32,221 nucleotides of DNA from NCBI GenBank assembly GCA_018064505.1, contig JAGHVC010000190.1:1-32221 (forward strand). The letters run 5' to 3'. Of this stretch, positions 5,920 through 15,100 are shown piece by piece. Within the stretch, counting starts at the first letter, position 1. Every line of letters begins with the position of its first letter. The translations under genes were made by a program, and so were the position numbers. The notes beneath the pieces are model-generated. The model was not told the DNA's origin. It saw nothing but the letters and a program-made list of their open reading frames with translations, and did not search any database. Source of the stretch: Candidatus Minthosoma caballi. Lineage in GTDB: Bacteria; Bacteroidota; Bacteroidia; Bacteroidales; Bacteroidaceae.

Positions 5920-6079
5920 TGGTAAGTCTGGGGGTAAGTATAGGGTAAGTGCCCGCATGGATACTTACCCTATATAACTTTATAATTATTTGTCGATTAT
6001 AACGAAAAGGGTAAGTGGGTAAGTAGAGAAAGATGTAAAACGACAGAATAGGTAGAACTTTGCCATCTCCTTAATTTTT
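5920..6079 (+). repeat. Interspersed hairpin repeat, copy D
   Basis: Hairpin arms TATAGGGTAAGT (5939-5950) and ACTTACCCTATA (5963-5974), a spacer with a few changes (TTTATAATTATTTGTCGATT), then GGGTAAGTGGGTAAGTAGA. A tail similar to copy B runs to about 6079. It lies between the accessory region and the core genes, just downstream of the CobW-type gene. Confidence 0.85.
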
Positions 6080-6096
6080 AACCCTTAACCTTTACC

Positions 6097-7434
6097 TTAC
6101 CCCACCAGGCAAGCATCGAGTTCTGCTTTGATTGCAGCTTTGTCCATCTTTTGTCCGATGAATACAAGTTTCTGCATGCGGTCGCCATAAACAGGATCCC
6201 ATTCTGCAGCAATCTTAGGATTCTGCTCCAGAAGTTGCTTTAGTTCGTCGGACGGCATGGTAGCATACCACTGTCCAGCGTTGCGAAGATTCACCTGCTT
6301 GCCTGCTTGCTCGAAAACATAGCATGCTTCTTGTTCGTCATCGAAGTAGCAAAGACCTTTGGCACGAATGATGCTCTTTGGCCATTTGCGAGCGACAAAC
6401 TCGTCGAACAATCCGAGGCTGAATGGCTTACGGGCGAAATAAACGAATGTGCCAATGCCGTATTCTTCAACTTCGCCGCCATCGTGATGGTGGTGATGAT
6501 GATGGTGATGGCAGCAATGCTCATCGCACACATGCCCCTCTTCACCATGCTCAGGATTGTCATGGTCGTGGTGATTGTGGTGGTGATGATGCTCTTCATG
6601 TTCATCATCGTCATCGTCTTCGTGGTGATGGTGGTGCTCGTGTTCCTCCTCCTCATCATCATCGTGATGGTGGTGCTCATGCTCCTCATCTTCGTCATCG
6701 TGAATGTCTTCAACCTCACGCACCCATGTGGCAGAAGTGGCAACTTTCTCAAAATCGAATAGGCGAGTGTCAACAAGCTTCTCTAAATCGACATCGCAGT
6801 AGTCACACTCTATGATTTCTGCCTTTGGCTGAAGGGCGCGGATAATCTCCTTGATACGGCCAAGTTCCTCGCGAGTGACTTCTGACGCTTTGTTGAGCAG
6901 AACCATATTGCAGAATTCAATCTGCTGAATGACAAGGTTTTCAATATCTTCCTCGTCGATGTCTTTTTTCAACAAATCAAGACCGCCTGCAAACTCATCC
7001 TTGAGACGGAGTGCATCAACAACTGTGACTATGCAGTCGAGGCGCGCCATGCCGTCTTTCACGAATTCCACTCCCATGCCAGGGATAGAACAAATTGTCT
7101 GTGCTATTGGAGCAGGCTCGCAAATGCCGCTTGCTTCAATAACGATGTAGTCGAACTTGTGCATCTTTGTGATGTCGCGAAGTTGCTCGACGAGATCCAT
7201 CTTGAGAGTGCAGCAGATGCAACCATTCTGCAACGCTACGAGGCTCTCATCTTTCTGTCCCACAATGCCTCCTTTTTCTACGAGGTCAGCATCTATATTC
7301 ACTTCGCCTATGTCGTTCACAATCACGGCAAACTTTATGCCCTGCTTGTTTGTGAGTATGCGGTTCAGCAATGTTGTTTTGCCACTGCCCAAATAACCAG
7401 TGAGCAGCAGCACAGGTAATTCCTTAATTTTCAT
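6097..7434 (-). CDS. CobW/COG0523-family metal GTPase with His-rich insert
   Basis: This 445-residue protein is a G3E-family P-loop GTPase thought to hand metal to target proteins. Visible motifs are the Walker A GYLGSGKTT (13-21), the metal-binding CICC (72-75), EASGICEP (100-107) and NKAS (181-184) as the guanine-specificity element. A C-terminal CobW_C domain runs from about 325 to the end. Between the two domains, residues 244-318 are almost all His, Asp and Glu with a few Cys (CDEHCC), a likely zinc, nickel or cobalt store. The start is set at ATG 7434. A TTG 30 bases upstream is in frame but lies inside the -7 box of the gene's own promoter. Zinc is the likeliest metal, but this is inference. 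Confidence 0.9.
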   Translation of the reverse strand: MKIKELPVLLLTGYLGSGKTTLLNRILTNKQGIKFAVIVNDIGEVNIDADLVEKGGIVGQKDESLVALQNGCICCTLKMDLVEQLRDITKMHKFDYIVIEASGICEPAPIAQTICSIPGMGVEFVKDGMARLDCIVTVVDALRLKDEFAGGLDLLKKDIDEEDIENLVIQQIEFCNMVLLNKASEVTREELGRIKEIIRALQPKAEIIECDYCDVDLEKLVDTRLFDFEKVATSATWVREVEDIHDDEDEEHEHHHHDDDEEEEHEHHHHHEDDDDDEHEEHHHHHNHHDHDNPEHGEEGHVCDEHCCHHHHHHHHHDGGEVEEYGIGTFVYFARKPFSLGLFDEFVARKWPKSIIRAKGLCYFDDEQEACYVFEQAGKQVNLRNAGQWYATMPSDELKQLLEQNPKIAAEWDPVYGDRMQKLVFIGQKMDKAAIKAELDACLVG

Positions 7435-7461
7435 AGTTTGTGCATGTTTTGAATTATGCGG

Positions 7462-7493
7462 CAAATTTACTGATTATTGAGGAGAATTGCAAA
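7462..7493 (-). promoter_or_regulatory. Promoter of the CobW-type GTPase gene
   Basis: On the minus strand, TTTG (7493-7490) and TAAATTTG (7469-7462) are 20 bases apart, a full consensus match. The -33 element and part of the spacer lie inside the last codons of the GH3 gene. The GTPase can therefore be expressed separately from the genes upstream. No zinc-regulator palindrome is evident. Confidence 0.75.
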
Positions 7494-9693
7494 TTTCGAT
7501 AGTTGTTTGTAGAGGAAGGTTTTCAGAAGAACTTCCTACATATATAATAGCTTTGCCTGTTTCTACATTCCATGCATGCTGGAATTCATTCCAATGGCGA
7601 AGGTGCTGAATAGGAATGCTAATTGTCACATTCTCAGTAGCTCCAGCTTTTATAGCTACGCGCTTGAATCCCTTTAACTCATACTTTGGACGCTCTACTT
7701 TAGAGTCAGGTCGTGCAATGTACACTTGGGCAACTTCGTCTGCTTCCATTTTGCCCGCATTTGTGAGTTTGAAGGTGACATCGAGATTGGTGCCGTTTAT
7801 CTCTGCCTTTGCATCAGCGTAGTTGAAAGGAACATAAGACATGCCGTAACCGAAAGGATACATAGGCTTCACATTCTTGGTTGTGAACCAACGATAACCG
7901 ACTAAAATGCCTTCTGAGTAGTCGGCTTCGGCATTGCGCTCTGCACGGAATTTATCCTTATTCACCAAGTCAACAAATACATCGCTGCTGCCTGCTTGTT
8001 CTTTTTGCGGGAACACGCCAAGAGCGTAGGCAGGGGAATCCTCAAGCTTTTCTGGTAATGTGAAAGGAAGTTTTCCGGAAGGGGCAATTTTACCTGTGAG
8101 AATATCTGCTAATGCATGTCCGCCCTCAGAGCCATTAAACCAAGAATATACAAGGCTCTTAACGGCAGGGTTTACTTTTCTCAGATCAACAGGAGCACCT
8201 GCTACCATCACAGCCACGATGTTTGGATTTACGGCAGCAAGAGCTTCGACGAGTTCTTCCTGCCCGAATGGCATATTGATGTCTTTGCGGTCAGAACCTT
8301 CTGTTTCTACTTCTCGGTTGTCGCCTCCTACAAAGATTACCATGTCAGCTTTCTTTGCTGCTGCAACAGCTTCTGTTTTAAGTACTTCTGCTTTCTTTTC
8401 CCACTCTTCTGTGTTGACTGTCTGACCACGGCGCGCTCGTGGCTTAGGTTCGTACCCTTGGGCAAAGATTACCTTTGCCTTGCCTTTAAGTGCAGTCTGC
8501 AAACCCTCCAAAGGAGTGATTTCGTAAAGTGCTTTCACGCCAGCGCCAACACCGCCTTGAGCCATCTTGCGAGTAGCATTGTCGCCAATCACAGCAATGG
8601 TTTTTACCTTCTTGCTAATAGGCAGAAGGTTGTCTGCATTCTTGAGCAAAACGATGCTCTTGCTTGCCACTTCGTAGGCAATCTTTTGTTGTGCAGGCTG
8701 TGAAGTGACTTGCTTGTTTGCTTCTGATTTTGGAACAGCGGGAATTGCCATTCTCACTCGAAGAAGATTGCGCACCTTGGCGTCAATAACTTCCATTGGC
8801 ACGGCGCCAGAGCGAACAGAGTCGATAAGTGCCTGACCCATGTATGTGTTTCCTGGCATCTCAACATCAAGTCCTCCAACGGCAGCTCCAACAGTGGAGT
8901 GAGTGCCGCCCCAGTCGGAAATAATGATGCCTCGGAATCCCCACTCATTGCGGAGAATGCGATTCTGGAGATTGTCATTTTCAGAGCACCAGCGTCCCCA
9001 TACTTTATTATATGCAGCCATCACGCCATAAGCATTGGCGTCTCTGACAGCCATTTCGAAAGGAATGAGGTATATTTCTCTCATAGCACGCTCTGTCACA
9101 TTCACATTGACGAAACCGCGCATGTTCTCTTGATTGTTCAATGCAAAATGCTTCAGACAAACAGCCTCTTTATTGTCTTGAGCGCCAAGGGTATAGCCAA
9201 CTGCAAGCTGTCCGCTCAGTATAGGGTCTTCACTCAAATACTCGTATGTGCGGCCGCCTGTAGGAATGCGCTGAATGTTGATGGCTGGTCCGAGAATCAT
9301 GTCTTTGCCACGAAGGCGAGCTTCTATAGCCATTGCTTTGCCGTATTGATATGCAATGTCTTTTGACCAAGTTGCAGCGAGGGCTGAACCTGTAGGGAAG
9401 AATGTTGCTTTGTCTGTTTCCCATTTCAGGGAGTTCCAAGAATGTGGCTCCATTTCCTCTCTGATTCCAAAAGGCCCGTCGGCATATTCTATGTCTGCAA
9501 TGCCAAGCCTTTCAATGCCAGCAGAAGAGAACATGTTCTTGCCATGCAGCATGTTCACTTTCTCTTCAAGAGTCATGGACTTGATGATGTCTGTGATTTC
9601 GGTTTCGTGCTGTAGCAGAGGGTTTGACTGCTGAGCATAGATGCAGCTTTGGGCCAGCAGCAAAGCAAAGAGGAAAGTAAAAGTTTTTTTCAT
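7474..9693 (-). CDS. Glycoside hydrolase family 3 (beta-glucosidase-like), secreted
   Basis: This 739-residue enzyme has a signal peptide (MKKTFTFLFALLLAQSCIYA, cut near residue 20). It then shows the three-part GH3 layout: a TIM barrel (about 30-320), an alpha/beta sandwich (about 350-570) and a fibronectin III-like domain (about 650-735). The barrel contains KHFALNNQE and the nucleophile Asp260 in GIIISDWGG. The second domain contains EGSDRKDINMP, which supplies the usual acid/base region. It should release terminal beta-linked glucose or related sugars in the periplasm or at the cell surface; the exact substrate cannot be read. It lies 46 bases after tamL on the same strand, with no promoter visible in the gap, so co-transcription is likely. 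The length is normal for the family. Confidence 0.93.
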   Translation of the reverse strand: MKKTFTFLFALLLAQSCIYAQQSNPLLQHETEITDIIKSMTLEEKVNMLHGKNMFSSAGIERLGIADIEYADGPFGIREEMEPHSWNSLKWETDKATFFPTGSALAATWSKDIAYQYGKAMAIEARLRGKDMILGPAINIQRIPTGGRTYEYLSEDPILSGQLAVGYTLGAQDNKEAVCLKHFALNNQENMRGFVNVNVTERAMREIYLIPFEMAVRDANAYGVMAAYNKVWGRWCSENDNLQNRILRNEWGFRGIIISDWGGTHSTVGAAVGGLDVEMPGNTYMGQALIDSVRSGAVPMEVIDAKVRNLLRVRMAIPAVPKSEANKQVTSQPAQQKIAYEVASKSIVLLKNADNLLPISKKVKTIAVIGDNATRKMAQGGVGAGVKALYEITPLEGLQTALKGKAKVIFAQGYEPKPRARRGQTVNTEEWEKKAEVLKTEAVAAAKKADMVIFVGGDNREVETEGSDRKDINMPFGQEELVEALAAVNPNIVAVMVAGAPVDLRKVNPAVKSLVYSWFNGSEGGHALADILTGKIAPSGKLPFTLPEKLEDSPAYALGVFPQKEQAGSSDVFVDLVNKDKFRAERNAEADYSEGILVGYRWFTTKNVKPMYPFGYGMSYVPFNYADAKAEINGTNLDVTFKLTNAGKMEADEVAQVYIARPDSKVERPKYELKGFKRVAIKAGATENVTISIPIQHLRHWNEFQHAWNVETGKAIIYVGSSSENLPLQTTIEICNSPQ

Positions 9694-9739
9694 GGGGAAG
9701 TTAGTTTATTTGTGTAGTTTTTTGCAGGTAGGGAAGGAT

Positions 9740-12178
9740 TTAGAATGGATAGCCTACCGCAAAGTGTAATCCTACGCCTTCAGAAAACTTGCTAATGTTG
9801 TAGTAGCTTTTCTTGCCAGTGTTGTAAGGTGCGTGAATTCCGATGCCGAGGTCAAGGCGCAGCACGAGGAATTCCATGTCATATCTGATGCCAAAACCTG
9901 TGCCGAGAGCAAGTTGGTCAATGAAATCACGCATTGAAAGCTGAGCACCTTTTTGCACCGTGTTGGAGTTGGTGTTCATAATCCACACATTGCCCGCATC
10001 GACGAAAAAGGCACCATTTAATGTGTTGACAATTGGGAAACGATATTCGGCGTTCACCTCAAGCTTGAAGTCGCCTGTCTGATACACATAGCTGCCATAG
10101 CCTTGTTTGTCGTAGAAGCTGCCAGGGCCAATGCTTCTCACAGCAAATGCACGAATACTGTTGGCTCCTCCCACATAGAACAGTTCACTATAGGGAGCAT
10201 AGCTTGAGTTGCCGTAGCTCCAAATTGTGCCCAATTGCACTCGTGTTGCCAGTTGAGTGTTTCGTGTTAGATGGAACTTGTTCTTAAGCGTGAACTGAGC
10301 TTTAAGGAACTGAGAATAAGGAGTCCAAAGTAGTTTCTTGTCTTCTTGATGATAGTTAAATCCAAGCCATGAGTTGACAAGGTTCAAACCATTCGCAGAT
10401 TCTTTCACCGAAGCCTCGAAGTGCATGGTGTGGCGAATGCGTGTGTTCCATGTGTTGTCATACACAATTGCATACTTGATGGCAGGGATGAGCTGCTCTT
10501 TCATGCTTGCATTTATCACAGAGTTGTGGTCCATCATGTACTGCATAGTGTCAGAAAGCTCCAAAACCTTGCGATAGGCAATCGAAATCGGAGTGAGCTG
10601 ATGGCTCCATGAGCGGCTTGTCTGGAATCCGTAAGTAGCATCTACCTCTCCTGTGACAGTGCGGAAGTATGATGAGCGTTTCAAATGATCAATGTCGATG
10701 GAGAAGGAGGATGAAGTAGGGTACTTATATATTTTTTTATTCAGCCATGGGAATGCAATCCATGGGTATGAAAGCGAGGTGACAATGCCTGCTTCGTAGG
10801 AGTCGATGCGCTTGCCTGTGTCTGTTCGCCAACCATTGTTGCCGAGAGTTTGCCATTCGTAGCTGCCTTTAAGTCCTACCGAAAAGGTCTCGCCGTGGTG
10901 AAAAGCATTTCGTTTTGAGAATGTTATGCCGGCATGAGGACCTATTTGTGAGTTTGATTTTTGAGTGATGTTGAAGTCGAGCTCTGCGTCTATCAATTTA
11001 TCCATAGTCACATCCAATCTAACATCGAGAGTATCGCACATGTCTGTGGTGTCGCGAGGGGTGAATGACATTCTGACATTAGAGAAGATGTTCATATTGT
11101 GAAGGTTTGTAATAGTCTGATTCACACGACTCTGATTATACATTCTTCCTTTCCAGAACTTGAAGTTCTTGAACATAACTCGTGGCTTGATAGGCATACG
11201 GTTACCTTGGTAAGCAATCTTCAATCCATTGAGCACAAGGGAGTCGTCATACTGCACTCCTCGTCTTGAGCCAGTGCCTCTTTGACTGTTTTGTGTGCTG
11301 TCAACGCTGAGGGAATCTCGATTGATCAAATTGGTGAATCCCATACGCGTTCTCGATGCCATTCTGCTTGCTGCATTAATGTTAGAGCTTTTGCGAATGT
11401 ATGCATTCACATTGCCAATATAGTACTGATGCAGTGCATTCAGGGGAGTCTCTGCGTCTTGCTCTACGATAAGCGATACATGCTTTGGATGATTGATGGA
11501 ATCAGCAAAATAATTGATGTAGTCAGGCCTGTAGAAGTAGAAGCCATTGTTATGGAATGCATCTACGAGTCTTGTTTTCTCATTGGTCAAATCGAGAGTG
11601 GAGAATTGTCCTCCTTTCTTGAGGTAAGCTTCATTTTGGGTAGCCTTGATAATGCTGTCTTCTATTGCTGGGAACACATATCTGATAGAATCATAGAGGT
11701 AAGGCTCTCCAAGATTTATGTTGTAAGTGATTTTCTGCTTGCGCGGATTCTTTTGGTTTACTAGTGCATAGCCAACATTGCCATTGAAGTAGCCGTAGTT
11801 TTGCAGCAAGTTGGTAGCCACCTTTGTTCTTGTCAACGGCGAGACATGGGCAATAGTAATAGGGGTGGTACTGAATGCATTGAACATCCACTTCTTGAAA
11901 GGGGTGCTTTGGTCATTCACAAAAGCATTATAAACCCATAATCCTACAGGGAAAGGAGTGCGAGCAGACGAACTGCCCATGAAAGCTCCATTAGGTTCGT
12001 AAGCCAAAGCTCCTTCTATTTCTATAAGAGCTTGCTCTTCTGCTGTGGTACCTTTGCTGTCATGCACCTTTATTGATTTTATGCCGGTGTACAGCACTTC
12101 ACCTTCAGGCAGATTGCTCGTTGTAGAACAGCTTGCAAGAATCAGTATTAATAATATGTATAGTAAATGCTTTCTCAT
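9740..12178 (-). CDS. tamL: TamL: lipoprotein Omp85-family outer-membrane assembly protein
   Basis: This 812-residue protein begins MRKHLLYILLILILASC, a lipoprotein signal with the lipidated Cys at 17. POTRA-like repeats follow in the first half and a 16-strand-type barrel from about residue 400. The barrel holds NSIRAFAVRSIGPGS (from about 674), which corresponds to the Omp85 loop-6 motif, and the chain ends in Phe, as outer-membrane barrels do. In Bacteroidota the TamA partner of TamB is known in this lipidated form, TamL. It works with TamB to move material to, or assemble proteins in, the outer membrane. The start is ATG 12178 rather than the TTG one codon earlier. The tamB stop lies 12 bases upstream, so the two are translated as a pair. 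Confidence 0.88.
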   Translation of the reverse strand: MRKHLLYILLILILASCSTTSNLPEGEVLYTGIKSIKVHDSKGTTAEEQALIEIEGALAYEPNGAFMGSSSARTPFPVGLWVYNAFVNDQSTPFKKWMFNAFSTTPITIAHVSPLTRTKVATNLLQNYGYFNGNVGYALVNQKNPRKQKITYNINLGEPYLYDSIRYVFPAIEDSIIKATQNEAYLKKGGQFSTLDLTNEKTRLVDAFHNNGFYFYRPDYINYFADSINHPKHVSLIVEQDAETPLNALHQYYIGNVNAYIRKSSNINAASRMASRTRMGFTNLINRDSLSVDSTQNSQRGTGSRRGVQYDDSLVLNGLKIAYQGNRMPIKPRVMFKNFKFWKGRMYNQSRVNQTITNLHNMNIFSNVRMSFTPRDTTDMCDTLDVRLDVTMDKLIDAELDFNITQKSNSQIGPHAGITFSKRNAFHHGETFSVGLKGSYEWQTLGNNGWRTDTGKRIDSYEAGIVTSLSYPWIAFPWLNKKIYKYPTSSSFSIDIDHLKRSSYFRTVTGEVDATYGFQTSRSWSHQLTPISIAYRKVLELSDTMQYMMDHNSVINASMKEQLIPAIKYAIVYDNTWNTRIRHTMHFEASVKESANGLNLVNSWLGFNYHQEDKKLLWTPYSQFLKAQFTLKNKFHLTRNTQLATRVQLGTIWSYGNSSYAPYSELFYVGGANSIRAFAVRSIGPGSFYDKQGYGSYVYQTGDFKLEVNAEYRFPIVNTLNGAFFVDAGNVWIMNTNSNTVQKGAQLSMRDFIDQLALGTGFGIRYDMEFLVLRLDLGIGIHAPYNTGKKSYYNISKFSEGVGLHFAVGYPF

Positions 12179-12190
12179 CAATTCTTCAGA

Positions 12191-15100
12191 TTAATCCTTC
12201 TTGCCGCCTTCTTCGTTTTGGCGCTTTTTGTCTTTCTTGTTCTCTTTTTTATCCTTTTGCTCGGAATTTCTATTGGTGTCACCCTTTTCATCTTTCTTTT
12301 TCTTCCAGATGAAAAGGTCAGAGAATTTGTCAACCTTCTTGCGCAACAACACACCACCGCCATTCTTGTCCAATTCTCCCTCAACCAGATTGCTGAAGTC
12401 TTTCTCGTGGAACACTCTCACATATTGAGTGCCACCGTCGTCAAGACGCCATTCAAGTGAGATGTCATCGATGTATGTGCCGGATTCATTGCGCTCTTTG
12501 TCGCCGTCAGCGCTCACCTTGCCGCCAATCACCACATTGAGTCGGTCGCTGAAGAATCGGCGAGAGAACTTGAATGAGTAGTCGGTGCGAGTGGTTCCGT
12601 TGTCACGAGTTGTTTGTTCCATGCCAACATCCACATTCACAAGAGTGCTGAATGCTTTGCCTGCAATGTTGTTTATTTCATTCTGCAAGAAGCTGTTAAG
12701 GGCATTCCCGGCAGTGAATCCTTTACTGTTGGCACTTGAGAGATACATGCTTGTAGCCAACATTGCCACAGCAAGCTTGTTGCGTTCTTCAGGCCCCATA
12801 GCTGCCAATTCGCTCTGCACGGTCAGATCTTCTGGAGCTTCTATGGTGAATTCAAGTCCCATGTTTGACAAGGTGTTGGTGATTTTCAAACCTGCATCGA
12901 AAGTCACGCTTCGACTTGCTCCTGTACCGTCTGCCACAGTTGCACGAGTGCGTTCTGTTGCAGCAATGTTCAGGATTGGGTTGGCTGGATCGCCTGTGAA
13001 CTCTATGTAGGAACCATTGTGTATCCTGAAGGTTTTCAGAGGAATGATAGGGAGGGTGTATTTCATTTCACCCTCGTTGATGGTGTATCGTCCTTGCATG
13101 TTCAGCACGCCTTGAGGGGAGAGTGTCATTCTGATTGTGCCTCCACCTTGCACATTCACATAGCTTTGTTTGTCAGCAGAGATTTCTGCTCTAAGATGCG
13201 CTCCATTTTCCACTTCAAGGCTCATGTTCATATCAATGCCCATGAAGGTCTTCTTTTCTTCTTCTCCACTTGATTCAATAGGCGCTTTGAAGTCGATGAA
13301 TGTGACGATGTCATCTAAACGATCTCCTTGAGAAATAGGCGTTTCCGTCATGATGTAAGTCATGTCGGTTGACTTCAGCACTCTCACCAATCCTCTTACA
13401 GAGAGATCCTTCAGAGAACCGTTCACGCGAGCAAAGAAGTCTCCGTACATGTCGCCATAAAGCACCTTCTTTGCTGTGCGCTTTGCTTCTACCAGCTTGA
13501 AGTTGTTGCCGTAGAGGCTCAAGGCCATGTTGATGTTTTTGAAATTAGCAAAGTCCACATATCCGTTCAGAGCGAGTGGATTGTCGTCGGCGCCATAAAT
13601 CTTGAATTGTTCAAAGGTTAAATGGCTGTCTTTGAATCGTATGGTATCATTTGCAAGACCTAAGTCGAGACTGTAGGAATTAGCTATTGCATGAACATTC
13701 TTTGGTCTAAGTTCACCAGTGAACAAGAGAGCATCTGTAGGCCCTTCGACATAAGCATTACCAGCCAGGTGACCAGAGAATGCAACAATTTGGTCAGGGA
13801 TGAATGGCGAAATCATTGACATTGGAATGTCCTTGAGATTTGCTTCTGCTATCAGAGCCCCTTTATCTTTGGCGTCGTATCGTCCTTGTAAATCAAGTAT
13901 TTCCGTGCTATTGTATTTCATACTCATGCCGAAGTTGTGAGCTGTTTCTCCCTCTGGTACATAGTGGAATGTAGCTCCTAAGTCGCCCACTTTCATACCT
14001 TCGTACATGAAGTCATCTACGCCTGTAGTGCCGCTCACGGTAAACATATTTTGTTCCACATCATAGTCGGCATCGATGTTCAACAATCCATCCATCTTTG
14101 GCAAGCCGGGGATTGGGACCACGGAGAGCACATCAGAAATGTCGAGGTTCTGAATGATAGCACATGCGCTTTGTTCTCCAAATTTGTTTTCTTCGGCTGT
14201 GAGGGATACGAAACAACTGTCTTCCAATGACTTGAGTTTTACATCAGCAATGATAGGACTTCCGTCTCGCCGTAAGCAAACAAAATTGTCGTCGTTCAAG
14301 GCAAACTTCTTGTATGCTATGATTGGTTGCTCTGGATAGAGCTTCACATGATGACAAGAGTCTGTACCTGTTGCTCGCAATCCCAGGTCTATGCCTTTCT
14401 CGTTGAATTTGTTGAAATATGTGAGATGAAGGTCTGCGTCTTTCATTCCAAGCACACCATCCATATAGGCTCGGAAGGCTGGCAACTGAGCTTGTTCATG
14501 ACATGTGACACCAGTGTGCACAACAAGGTTTGAGCTGTCTTGTGCGATGTCGAAGAATACGGTGTCAACAAGAATGCTATCCATCTTGAATGCGTACACA
14601 TGGCCATTGCCAGATATGCCTTCAGCAGGAGATGCGTCGATGTCGGCAAAGAACTCCTTAAACTTAATGCCATAGATGGCAAGAATTTGTGAGACAGGGT
14701 TGTTGTTGCCCGCTGTTGCATGCATGCAGATATCAGGGAAATACTGCTTCAAGATGCTGATATCAATAGCTCGTTTCTTTGCTTGATTTGAGGCTACGGA
14801 GGCAAGTTTTTCAAATCGTGGCTGAAGTTTGAATAGATTGTTTGGCGAGAAGAATTCAAAGCTGAGGTCGCCAGTGTTCAGTGTTGCAGCAGTTGAATCT
14901 TGCTTCGCTTCAGCATATAGATCGAAATGATCTGTCATGATGCTGTCTTTGCCCATGTGTAGCTGCAAAGCATCCACATGAGAGTCCACCCTGAACAGCT
15001 TGTCTAGATTGTAAGAGAAGTCGAATACTCCTGCTGTGCTGACTTGCAGCCTGTCTTCGCTGAATCCCATGCCCTGAATGTCGGCAAAAGGCAAATTGAT

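Noticed and set aside
324-6079. CRISPR array
   Set aside because: The four repeat copies are hundreds to thousands of bases apart, imperfect and in both orientations. No cas gene is present.
6291-6815. Several ORFs opposite or shifted to the CobW-type gene
   Set aside because: They are translations of the His/Asp codon repeat in other frames.
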